From NCBI GenBank assembly GCA_035634255.1, contig DASQDI010000062.1, positions 1 to 44,985 of the forward strand: a stretch of 44,985 bases of DNA, written 5' to 3'. The stretch is from DATLMR01 sp035634255. GTDB taxonomy: Bacteria > Acidobacteriota > Blastocatellia > UBA7656. The number at the start of each line of letters is the position of its first letter. Position 1 is the stretch's first letter. Both the position numbers and the translations under genes were made by a program. The notes below the pieces were generated by a model. That model made no database searches and was not told the origin of the DNA. It was given only the letters and a program-made list of their open reading frames with translations. Shown here in pieces: positions 24,532-31,965 of the stretch.

Positions 24532-26331
24532 ATGACGACCATGGCCAAACCCGAGGGGAAGGCTCCGTCTGCGACGAAGAACCTGGTGGAGATGAACTGG
24601 GACCCGATCACCCGCATAGTCGGCAGCCTCGGCATCTACACCAAAATCGATTTCGAGAACAGGCAGGTCGCCGAGTGCTACAGCACCTCGTCCATCTTCC
24701 GCGGCTACAGCATCTTCATGAAGGGCAAAGACCCGCGCGACGCGCACTTCATCACGAGCCGCATCTGCGGCATCTGCGGGGACAACCACGCGACCTGCGC
24801 CACCTACGCGCAGAACATGGCCTTCAACGTGAGGCCGCCCGCCATCGGCGAGTGGATCGTCAACCTCGGCGAAGCGGCGGAGTACATGTTCGACCACAAC
24901 ATCTTTCAGGACAACCTGGTCGGCGTGGACTTCTGTGAGCAGATGGTCAAGGAGACCAACCCCGGCGTCTGGGAGAAGGCGACTAAGACCGACGCGCCGA
25001 ATGCCGCGGCGCACGGCTACCGCAAGATCTCCGACATCATGACCGCGCTCAACCCGTTCACGGGCGAGTTCTACCGCGAGACCCTACAGGTCAGCCGCTA
25101 CACGCGCGAGATGTTCTGCCTGATGGAGGGCCGCCACGTACACCCCTCGACCCTCTACCCCGGAGGGGTAGGCACGGTGCCGACCATACAACTCTTCACC
25201 GACTACCTCGTCCGCCTGATGAGGTACTGCGAGTTCATGAAGAAGGTGGTGCCCCTGCACGACGACCTCTTCGACTTCTTCTACGACGCGCTGCCCGGTT
25301 ACGAGGAGGTCGGGCGGCGGAGGGTCCTGCTCGGGTGCTGGGGCTCGTTCAACGACCCCGACGTTTGCGACTACAGGTACGAGAACATGGACGAGTGGGG
25401 CAACGCCATGTTCGTCACCCCCGGAGTCATCGTGGACGGGGAGCTCGTCACCACGGACCTGGTGAAGATCAACCTCGGCATCCGCATACTGCTGGGCCAC
25501 TCCTACTACGACGACTGGGAGAACTCCGAGACGTTCGTCCACAACGACCCCCTGGGGAACCCCGTGGACAAGCGGCACCCGTGGAACCAGACGACGATCC
25601 CGAAGCCGCAGAAGCGAGACTTCGACGACAAGTACACGTGGGTCATGTGCCCCCGCTGGTACGACGAGCGGACGGGCGACTACCTCGCGCTCGACACCGG
25701 GGGCGGCCCCATAGCGCGATTCTGGGCGACGGCCCTCGCGGGCAAGGTCGACAACGGGTACGTGAAGGCGACCGGCCACAGCGTCAAGATATACCTGCCG
25801 CAGACGGCGACCAAGCCCGAAGTCGAGTTCGAGTGGAAGATTCCGAAATGGAGCAACGCCATCGAACGGGACCGCGCGCGCACCTACTTCCAGGCGTACG
25901 CGGCGGCCTCGGCCCTCCACTTCATCGAGAAGGCCATGGCCGAGCTGCACGCGGGCCACACGAAGACGTGGTGCGAGTTCACGGTGCCGGACGAGGCCAT
26001 CGGCTGCGGCTTCCACGAGGCCGTGCGCGGAGTGCTCTCGCACCACGTCGTCATACGCGATGGCAAGATCGCCAACTACCACCCCTACCCGCCGACCCCG
26101 TGGAACGCGAACCCGCGCGACGTGTATGGCACGCCCGGCCCTTACGAAGACGCCGTGCAGAACACGCCCATATTCGAAGAGAATGGGCCGGACAAGTTCA
26201 AAGGCATAGACATCATGCGCGCCGTGCGGAGCTTCGACCCCTGCCTGCCCTGCGGAGTTCACATGTATCTGGGTGACGGCAAGCTGCTGGAGACTCGCCA
26301 CTCTCCCATGTTCGGCATGTTCGGGAAATAG
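24532..26331 (+). CDS. hhyL: Group 1h [NiFe]-hydrogenase large subunit
   Basis: The 599-residue catalytic subunit starts at 24532 after AAAGGAG. The N-terminal nickel-binding motif is RICGICGDNH (C79, C82) and the C-terminal one is DPCLPCGVH (C571, C574, H577). After H577 a 22-residue tail remains, the piece that a maturation endopeptidase normally removes; the matching protease gene is at 30160-30687. The enzyme splits H2 at a Ni-Fe(CN)2(CO) centre. The N-terminal MAKPEGKAPS segment is presumably disordered. The downstream genes on the same strand supply cofactor and accessory proteins. Confidence 0.96.
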   Translation: MTTMAKPEGKAPSATKNLVEMNWDPITRIVGSLGIYTKIDFENRQVAECYSTSSIFRGYSIFMKGKDPRDAHFITSRICGICGDNHATCATYAQNMAFNVRPPAIGEWIVNLGEAAEYMFDHNIFQDNLVGVDFCEQMVKETNPGVWEKATKTDAPNAAAHGYRKISDIMTALNPFTGEFYRETLQVSRYTREMFCLMEGRHVHPSTLYPGGVGTVPTIQLFTDYLVRLMRYCEFMKKVVPLHDDLFDFFYDALPGYEEVGRRRVLLGCWGSFNDPDVCDYRYENMDEWGNAMFVTPGVIVDGELVTTDLVKINLGIRILLGHSYYDDWENSETFVHNDPLGNPVDKRHPWNQTTIPKPQKRDFDDKYTWVMCPRWYDERTGDYLALDTGGGPIARFWATALAGKVDNGYVKATGHSVKIYLPQTATKPEVEFEWKIPKWSNAIERDRARTYFQAYAAASALHFIEKAMAELHAGHTKTWCEFTVPDEAIGCGFHEAVRGVLSHHVVIRDGKIANYHPYPPTPWNANPRDVYGTPGPYEDAVQNTPIFEENGPDKFKGIDIMRAVRSFDPCLPCGVHMYLGDGKLLETRHSPMFGMFGK

Positions 26332-26448
26332 AAAGGCGGCGGAGCACCCTCTGGGTCGGGCCCCCGAGCGACCGGTCGAGGAGATAACCTCGGCCGTCAC
26401 TCACCGCTCGGGGGACCCGCGAGGCGGGTCGCGCCTCTCACCACACTT

Positions 26449-27069
26449 ATGCACGAAGAGAACGAATTTCATCAGCGCATTCGGAAGATCGAGGGGCTGG
26501 TCCGCAGGATCGAGTCGATCCGGGACGAGAGCGAGCGGGCCAGCGCCCTTGAGCTTTTGCAGACGGTCATGGACCTCCACGGCGCGGGCCTGGAGCGGAT
26601 GATGAGCGTCGCTTTCGACGCGGGGGAAGAGGGCCGGCGGATCATCGACGGCTTCGCCTCCGACGACCTCGTCTCCAGCCTGCTCCTGCTCTACGGGCTC
26701 CACCCGCTCGACCTCGAATCAAGGGTGCTCGCGGCCCTCGATAAAGTGCGGCCCATGCTGCGCTCGCACGGAGGGAGCGTCGAGGTGCTCGGCGTCGACG
26801 GCGGGGAGGTGAGGCTGCGGCTCGAAGGGAGGTGCGGAGGCTGCGGCTCATCGGCGGAGGCGGTCCGGCAGTCGGTCGAGGAAGCCGTCTATGACGCGGC
26901 CCCCGACATGTCCGGGCTTCGGATCGAAGGCGCGGTGGAGCACTTCAAGGTATCCGGCCTCGTGCAGTTAAAGAGGGCGGAGACTAAAGACGGCCCTCCG
27001 CGGCCCGTGGCCCAAAGGGTCGGGTCGCAGGAAGGCGGCCTCGCGTCGATGGCCACGGACCGGGGTTGA
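26449..27069 (+). CDS. NifU-like Fe-S domain protein of the hydrogenase locus
   Basis: The 206-residue protein has a helical N-terminal half (about 1-85) and a NifU C-terminal domain (about 90-150). The Fe-S motif is GRCGGCGSSA (C129, C132), preceded by VRPMLRSHGGSVEVLGV, which is typical of Nfu scaffolds. A variable tail of about 50 residues follows. The family assembles or delivers [4Fe-4S] clusters. Here it could load the small subunit, which needs three of them. It lies 117 bp after the large subunit. Confidence 0.85.
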   Translation: MHEENEFHQRIRKIEGLVRRIESIRDESERASALELLQTVMDLHGAGLERMMSVAFDAGEEGRRIIDGFASDDLVSSLLLLYGLHPLDLESRVLAALDKVRPMLRSHGGSVEVLGVDGGEVRLRLEGRCGGCGSSAEAVRQSVEEAVYDAAPDMSGLRIEGAVEHFKVSGLVQLKRAETKDGPPRPVAQRVGSQEGGLASMATDRG

Positions 27070-27144
27070 CGCTCGGCCCCCCGCCGGCGGGGTCGCGGCG
27101 GGGAGGGCGGCTCTTTCGGATGAGGGAATAAGGAGGACAAATCA

Positions 27145-27366
27145 ATGGCAGAAGGTAAAGGCTCGACCAGCCCGTCGCACGACGCGGGCACGAGGAAGGG
27201 CGAGAACATCAAAGACAGCGAAGGTAAAGAGTCGGGCCGGCATGGAACCGGGAAGACCGGCGCGGACCGCCCGAGCGGCGAATCCACGGCCAGAGACTCG
27301 ACGCGGATCAACCCCGACAACGAAAACCCGATAGACGAGAATAGCCCGAACATGCCCCCGGCATGA
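27145..27366 (+). CDS. Small disordered hydrophilic protein
   Basis: The 73-residue protein starts MAEGKGSTSPSHDAG and is almost entirely Gly, Ser, Lys, Asp and Glu, ending IDENSPNMPPA. AAGGAGG precedes the ATG. It has no hydrophobic core, so it is probably intrinsically disordered. The strong ribosome site and position inside the operon support it as a real gene. No function is recognised. Confidence 0.65.
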   Translation: MAEGKGSTSPSHDAGTRKGENIKDSEGKESGRHGTGKTGADRPSGESTARDSTRINPDNENPIDENSPNMPPA

Positions 27367-27401
27367 CGGGCGCGTGAAAGGCCGCGAGACTTCTACCGAG
27401 T

Positions 27402-28061
27402 ATGAGACCGACGGATTCACCCGAGCGCGGCAGCCCATTCTCCACCCTCCGCCAGTTCATTCGGCAAAGAGCGCCCGTGGAGATTTGCGAGTTGTGCAGC
27501 GCCCAACTGCCCCCGGAGCACCGGCACCTGATCGAGCCGGCGGGCCGGAAGATGGTCTGCGCCTGCGACGCCTGCGCGATACTTTTCAGCGACCGGGCCG
27601 ACATGAAATACCGGCGCGTCCCCCGGCGCATCCGCTCCCTGCCGGACTTCCGCCTGACGGACGCGCAGTGGGAGAGCCTGATGATCCCGATCCAACTCGC
27701 CTTCTTCTTCAACAGCACCCCGGACGGGCGAGTCCTCGCGCTCTACCCGAGCCCCGCCGGCCCGACCGAGTCCCTGCTCGGCCTTGAGGCATGGGGCGAG
27801 ATCGTGAAAGAGAACCCGGCCCTGAAAGAGATGGAGCCGGATGTCGAAGCCCTCCTGGTGAACCGCGTGAGCGGGGGCCGCGGGCGGCCCGAGCCGGAAT
27901 ATTACCTCGTGCCGGTCGACGAGTGCTACAGGCTCGTCGGCCTCATCCGCGCGCACTGGCGCGGCCTGTCCGGGGGGGCGGAGGTGTGGGAAGAGATACG
28001 GCGATTCTTCGCGGACCTGAAGCGGAGGTCCGGCCCGGACCGAGAGGCTTCCCGTGCCTGA
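27402..28061 (+). CDS. DUF5947-like hydrogenase accessory protein
   Basis: The 219-residue protein carries a cysteine motif that could bind Zn or Fe: CELC at C29 and C32, then CACDAC at C53, C55 and C58, a rubredoxin or zinc-ribbon-like arrangement. Two further stretches (PDFRLTDAQWESLMIPIQLAFFFN and EYYLVPVDECYRLVGLIRAHW) are typical of the DUF5947 family, as I remember it from group 1h hydrogenase loci. The GTG of the next gene overlaps its stop by 8 nt. The role may be electron transfer or assembly, but that is inferred from neighbourhood. Confidence 0.78.
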   Translation: MRPTDSPERGSPFSTLRQFIRQRAPVEICELCSAQLPPEHRHLIEPAGRKMVCACDACAILFSDRADMKYRRVPRRIRSLPDFRLTDAQWESLMIPIQLAFFFNSTPDGRVLALYPSPAGPTESLLGLEAWGEIVKENPALKEMEPDVEALLVNRVSGGRGRPEPEYYLVPVDECYRLVGLIRAHWRGLSGGAEVWEEIRRFFADLKRRSGPDREASRA

Positions 28062-28740
28062 CTTGAACTTCGAGGTCGAGAAGGCCGAGGCCCTCCCATT
28101 CGCGGCGGTGCCCGTGCTCGTCTTCAGACTGCGCGTCACCAACCGCGTCGAGTCGGAGCCCGTGCACAACGTGATGATGCGGTGCCAGATTCAGATCGAG
28201 GTGACGCGCCGCCGCTACGGCCCTCAGGACCAGAAGAGATTGCTCGACCTTTTCGGGGAGCCGGAGCGGTGGGGCGAGACCCTGAGGAATATGCTGTGGA
28301 CCCACGCGAGCGCGGTGGTCCCGCCCTTCACCGGCAGCACGCTGGTCGACCTTCAGGTGCCATGCACGTTCGATTTCAACGTGGCCGCGACCAAGTATTT
28401 CGCGGGGCTCGACGACGGGGACGTGCCCCTGAACCTGCTCTTCAGCGGCACCATCTTTTACGAGTCGGGGGAGGGGGCCTTGCAGGTCGCGCAGGTCCCA
28501 TGGGACCGAGAGGCCCGCTACAGGCTGCCCGTGCAGGTCTGGAAAGAGATGATGGACATCTACTACCCCAACACCGCGTGGCTCTGCCTGCGAAAGGATA
28601 TTTTCGACCGGCTGTACGGGTACAAAGTGAGCAAGGGCATCCCGACGTGGGAGCAGGCGCTTGAGAGCCTCCTTCCCGAAGCGGAAGGGGGCGGGAAAGC
28701 AACCGAAGGCGCGCAGCCATTCGAAGGGAAGGTGCGTTGA
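28054..28740 (+). CDS. DUF6084-like hydrogenase accessory protein
   Basis: The 228-residue protein starts at GTG (MPDLNFEVEKAEALPFAAVP), 8 nt inside the previous gene. It is beta-rich. Motifs include MMRCQIQIEVTRRRYG, LLDLFGEPERWGETL, FDFNVAATKYF and YPNTAWLCLRKDIFDRLYGYK. This matches DUF6084 as I recall it, found with group 1h hydrogenases. It has no known catalytic residues. The next gene begins at the TGATG junction, so translation is coupled. Confidence 0.78.
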   Translation: MPDLNFEVEKAEALPFAAVPVLVFRLRVTNRVESEPVHNVMMRCQIQIEVTRRRYGPQDQKRLLDLFGEPERWGETLRNMLWTHASAVVPPFTGSTLVDLQVPCTFDFNVAATKYFAGLDDGDVPLNLLFSGTIFYESGEGALQVAQVPWDREARYRLPVQVWKEMMDIYYPNTAWLCLRKDIFDRLYGYKVSKGIPTWEQALESLLPEAEGGGKATEGAQPFEGKVR

Positions 28741-29840
28741 TGAATCTCGGGCTCGTGGAAAAGATCGCCAACGCCGTGCTGTACGAGGGGTACATTCTCT
28801 ACCCTTATCGGGCCTCGGCCGTGAAGAACCAACAGCGTTGGAACTTCGGGGCGCTCTACCCGCGGGCCTTCAGCATGGCTCAGGGCCAGCCCGCCGAGGG
28901 CGTCGATGCCTGCGCGATGCGGACCGAGTGTCTGGTGATCGCAGGTCCGGGCGCGACGCTCGATGTCAGAGTAAGGTTCCTGCATCTGGTCGCCCGCGAG
29001 GTCTGCGAGATGATCGGCCCGTCGCGGGGGCTAAGAGAAGCCGGGCCGCTAGAAAGCGATTTGCGGGAAGGCGAGCATTATCGCGCGGTGGCGATGCTTG
29101 AGGTCGGCGGGCGGATATTCCAGACGTGGCAGGAGGCCGTCGAGCGGGACATAGTTATACCGAAGGTCGAGCTTACAGAGCTGATGGGGCGCGCGTCGGA
29201 ACGGGCCTTCGCTTTTCCCGATAGCAAAGAGGTGGAGCCGCTCCGCGACCCCGGAGGCGGGCTCGCGGGCGTGATAGTTCGCAGGCAGCGGGCGATTGAA
29301 GGCTCGGTCGAAATATCGGCCGAACGGGCGGGCGATCAGGTCTTCAAGGTCTCTGTTCACGTATCGAACCCGACGCCTGTTTCGGGCGAAAGCCTGCGAA
29401 GCCGCGACGAGGCCCTGATGCGCTCGCTCGTTTCGACACACACCATCCTGAGCGTCCGGGGCGGCGAGTTCGTCTCCCTGCTCGAACCGCCCGAAGCACT
29501 GCGCGGGCTCGCGGGCTCCTGCCGCAACTCGGGGACGTGGCCGGTCCTGGTCGGGGAAGCGGGCGAGCGCGACTGCGTGCTCTCATCCCCGATAATACTT
29601 TACGACTACCCGCAGATCGCCCCGGAGAGCGCGGGTGAGCTTTTCGATTCGACGGAGATCGATGAGATCCTGACCCTGCGAATCCTGACCCTGACCGACG
29701 AGGAGAAGCGCGAGATGCGTGGGGTCGATGAGCGCGCGCGTCGGCTACTTGAGAGGACCGAGTCGCTCCCGCCGGAGCAACTGATGAGGCTTCACGGGAC
29801 CATGCGCAGCCCGCGGGCCTCGGGCGAGGACGAGCGATGA
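28740..29840 (+). CDS. Uncharacterised hydrogenase-locus protein (366 residues)
   Basis: The ATG overlaps the preceding TGA (TGATG), with GGAAGGTG upstream; a TTG one codon earlier is also possible. The protein begins NLGLVEKIANAVLYEGYILYPYRASAVKNQQRW. This suggests a soluble enzyme or scaffold; no Cys motif, P-loop or membrane helix is seen. The C-terminal third is helical and charged (EIDEILTLRILTLTDEEK..., PEQLMRLHG). Its conserved position between DUF6084 and the protease suggests an assembly role, but its activity is unknown. Confidence 0.78.
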   Translation: MNLGLVEKIANAVLYEGYILYPYRASAVKNQQRWNFGALYPRAFSMAQGQPAEGVDACAMRTECLVIAGPGATLDVRVRFLHLVAREVCEMIGPSRGLREAGPLESDLREGEHYRAVAMLEVGGRIFQTWQEAVERDIVIPKVELTELMGRASERAFAFPDSKEVEPLRDPGGGLAGVIVRRQRAIEGSVEISAERAGDQVFKVSVHVSNPTPVSGESLRSRDEALMRSLVSTHTILSVRGGEFVSLLEPPEALRGLAGSCRNSGTWPVLVGEAGERDCVLSSPIILYDYPQIAPESAGELFDSTEIDEILTLRILTLTDEEKREMRGVDERARRLLERTESLPPEQLMRLHGTMRSPRASGEDER

Positions 29841-30163
29841 ACGAATGGGAATGGCAGCTTCTTGAAGAGAGACCTTCGCCGGAAGCCGTGACCGTGGGCG
29901 GGGTCGAGCTGAGGCGCGGCGACCGGGTCCGCCTGCGGCCGCGAAGCGGCGGAGACATCTTCGACCTCGCCCTGGCCGGGCGCGTCGCCCTGATCGAATC
30001 GATTGAGCAGGACTACGAAAACAGGGTCCACTTCGCGGTCGTCGTGGAGGACGATCCGGGGCGCGACATGGGCGAGCTCCGGCTGCCGGGCCACCGCTTC
30101 TTCTTCCACCCCGAAGAAGTGGAGCCGCTCGCGCCCGGCGGCGCGGGAGGGGAAAACTCATGA
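29837..30163 (+). CDS. Small hydrogenase-locus protein (SH3-like beta fold suspected)
   Basis: The 108-residue protein overlaps both neighbours by 4 nt. It has a short beta-barrel-like pattern (VGGVELRRGDRVRLRP, RVALIESIEQDYENRVHFAV) and the conserved ending LPGHRFFFHPEEVEPL. It is translated in a chain with the previous gene and the protease. I do not recognise a described family; an accessory or chaperone role is an inference. Confidence 0.72.
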   Translation: MNEWEWQLLEERPSPEAVTVGGVELRRGDRVRLRPRSGGDIFDLALAGRVALIESIEQDYENRVHFAVVVEDDPGRDMGELRLPGHRFFFHPEEVEPLAPGGAGGENS

Positions 30164-30687
30164 CCCGGCCGCGAATTCTCATCGCCTGCATAGGCAACAT
30201 ATTCCTCGGGGACGACGGCTTCGGGTGCGAAGTGGCTAGGCGTCTGGCCGCGCGCCGGCTCCCGGAAGAGGCGACGCTGGTCGATTTCGGCATTCGCGGC
30301 TTCGACCTGGCCTACGCCCTGCTCGATGGGCACGAGGTGACCATCTTCGTCGACGCGACGCCGAGGGGCGGGGAGCCCGGCACGCTCTACACCATCGAGC
30401 CCGACCTCCGGGAACTCTCCGAGCTCGACCCGCAGGAGATGATGGTCGAGACGCACGGGATGAACCCGATGAAGGTGCTCTGCATGGTCAAGTCGATGGG
30501 CGGGGAGTTCAAGCGAATCCTTCTCGTAGGGTGCGAGCCGGGGACGCTCGGCCCGGAGGAAGGGCAGCTCGGGTTGAGCGCGCCGGTCGAGGCCGCCGTG
30601 GACGAGGCGGTCAGCCTGGTCGAATCGCTCGTGTTAAGGATTCTCGACGAGAGCAGTGAGGCCGCTGTGAGTAATAATCTGACCTAG
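30160..30687 (+). CDS. [NiFe]-hydrogenase maturation endopeptidase
   Basis: The 175-residue HyaD/HycI-type protease shows GNIFLGDDGFGCEVA (about 10-24, the nickel-sensing acid pair of the family), VDATPRGGEPGTL and ETHGMNP, which supply the usual Asp and His ligands. Family members bind nickel in the active-site precursor and cut the large subunit after the C-terminal CxxCxxH. The 22-residue tail of 24532-26331 is its expected substrate. It overlaps the preceding gene by 4 nt. Confidence 0.93.
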   Translation: MTRPRILIACIGNIFLGDDGFGCEVARRLAARRLPEEATLVDFGIRGFDLAYALLDGHEVTIFVDATPRGGEPGTLYTIEPDLRELSELDPQEMMVETHGMNPMKVLCMVKSMGGEFKRILLVGCEPGTLGPEEGQLGLSAPVEAAVDEAVSLVESLVLRILDESSEAAVSNNLT

Positions 30688-30700
30688 AGGTTAACGCGTA

Positions 30701-30838
30701 ATGTATCTTCGCAAAAAGAAGGAATCATCCGGCATCGCCTGGAAGATAATCACGGGCGCGGCGGTGGCCGCCATCGCCGCCGGGCTGATCATCAGCCTCC
30801 CCGACATAAAGCGCTACGTAAAGATCAGCATGATGTGA
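30701..30838 (+). CDS. 45-residue single-pass membrane peptide (DUF6893-like)
   Basis: The peptide reads MYLRKKKESSGIAWKIITGA... with a hydrophobic helix of about 20 residues (about 12-32) and a basic N-terminus; it ends SLPDIKRYVKISMM. The ending PDIKRY-x-x-I-x-x-M matches the DUF6893 small-protein family as I remember it from group 1h hydrogenase loci. It starts 13 bp after the protease stop (GAGGTTAACGCGTA before ATG) and lies before HypA. It may anchor the soluble hydrogenase complex at the membrane or link it to the quinone pool, which is inference. Confidence 0.68.
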   Translation: MYLRKKKESSGIAWKIITGAAVAAIAAGLIISLPDIKRYVKISMM

Positions 30839-30938
30839 GCCTTCGGCGCTCGACTTTCGGGGGCAGGGTGATGTGGCCGGGTAAGATGAAGATGTGTGCA
30901 GGCGGGCCCGGACTTTACGGGCGGCGAAAGGAGACTTT

Positions 30939-31367
30939 ATGCATGAGATGGCGCTTGCCGAAGGCATCCTCGCCGTAGTGCTCGACGCGGCGGAAGGTCA
31001 GAAGGTGCGGCGGGTTTGCTTGCGGGTCGGGAGGCTGCAAATGGTCGTGCCCGACAGCCTTCAATTCTCCTTCCAGCTTATCTCCGAAGGCACGCCCGCG
31101 GCTGAGGCGGCGGTCGAGATGCAGGAGGTGCCCGTGCGCCTGCTCTGCAAAGGGTGCGGGAAGGAGACGGAAGCGGACCGCCCGCCGTTCAACTGCTCGC
31201 TCTGCGGCGCGTTCGATGTGGAGGTGGCGTCGGGCGACGAGATGATAGTCGACGCGGTGGAGCTTGAGAATGGGGTCACGATTCGGAGGCGCGAGGTCCC
31301 GGCCGACGAGATACTCGAAGAGCACCTCAGGGATCACGCCGCGCACGGCTCCGGTCACTCTCACTGA
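30939..31367 (+). CDS. hypA: HypA nickel metallochaperone with His-rich tail
   Basis: The 142-residue protein starts MHEMALAEG, with the nickel-binding His at position 2, after AAAGGAG. The zinc site is two CxxC pairs (CKGC and CSLC). HypA delivers nickel to the large subunit, normally with the GTPase HypB. Here the C-terminus is extended to DHAAHGSGHSH, a His-rich tail usually seen in HypB or SlyD, and the typical HypA is some 25 residues shorter. No hypB is in the window. Confidence 0.92.
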   Translation: MHEMALAEGILAVVLDAAEGQKVRRVCLRVGRLQMVVPDSLQFSFQLISEGTPAAEAAVEMQEVPVRLLCKGCGKETEADRPPFNCSLCGAFDVEVASGDEMIVDAVELENGVTIRRREVPADEILEEHLRDHAAHGSGHSH

Positions 31368-31386
31368 CGCGGGGCGGAAGTCCGAC

Positions 31387-31959
31387 ATGAGCGGAGATGA
31401 AACTGTCACGTACCGCACGGACCCCAGGCGCAGCCGGTTCACCGTGCGGGCATTCGCAGGCGGGATGCTCTCCATGCTCGCGCACAGCCCGACGTTCGCC
31501 GTCCGCGAGTTCGAGGGCGAAGCGGAGCTCGCGCCGGGCGGCGCGCTTGAGAATGCCTCGCTCCGCCTGAGGGCCGGGGCCGACTCGCTTGAGCTGACCG
31601 ACAACATGAGCGAGAAGGACCGCAGGGAGATCGCGCGGACGATGCGCGAAGACGTGCTCGAAACGGGCCGTTATCCAGACATCGTTTTCGAGGCCACCGG
31701 CATATCCGCCGACAAAATAACCGAAGGCTGGTACCGGGCAAATATAACGGGCGACCTGACCCTGCACGGGGTCACCAACCGGTGCTCTTTCGGCGCGCAG
31801 GTGTGGCTCACCCCGGAGACCCTCCGCGCGCAGGGCGAGTTCGCGCTGCGGCAGACCGATTACAACATCAGGCTGGTCAGCGCGGCGGGCGGTACGATAA
31901 AGGTGAAGGACGAGCTGAGGTTCTCGTTCGACATCATGTGTAATAAGGAAGGCGGTTGA
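31387..31959 (+). CDS. YceI-like lipocalin-fold protein, cytoplasmic
   Basis: The 190-residue protein starts MSGDETVTYRTDPRRSRFTVRA and shows the YceI pattern: RSRFTVRA, LTDNMSEKDRREIARTMRED, YPDIVFEAT, ITGDLTLHGVTN and FALRQTDYNIR. YceI proteins are usually secreted and bind isoprenoids or quinones in a beta barrel. This one has no signal peptide, so it is probably cytosolic. It sits between HypA and HypF, where HypB is commonly encoded. It might carry a quinone or lipid for the hydrogenase, but that is inference. Confidence 0.85.
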   Translation: MSGDETVTYRTDPRRSRFTVRAFAGGMLSMLAHSPTFAVREFEGEAELAPGGALENASLRLRAGADSLELTDNMSEKDRREIARTMREDVLETGRYPDIVFEATGISADKITEGWYRANITGDLTLHGVTNRCSFGAQVWLTPETLRAQGEFALRQTDYNIRLVSAAGGTIKVKDELRFSFDIMCNKEGG

Positions 31960-31965
31960 GGCGCG

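Noticed and set aside
25084..26400. Minus-strand frame of 438 codons within the hydrogenase large subunit
   Set aside because: Antisense shadow of a conserved gene; Val/Arg-rich without motifs.
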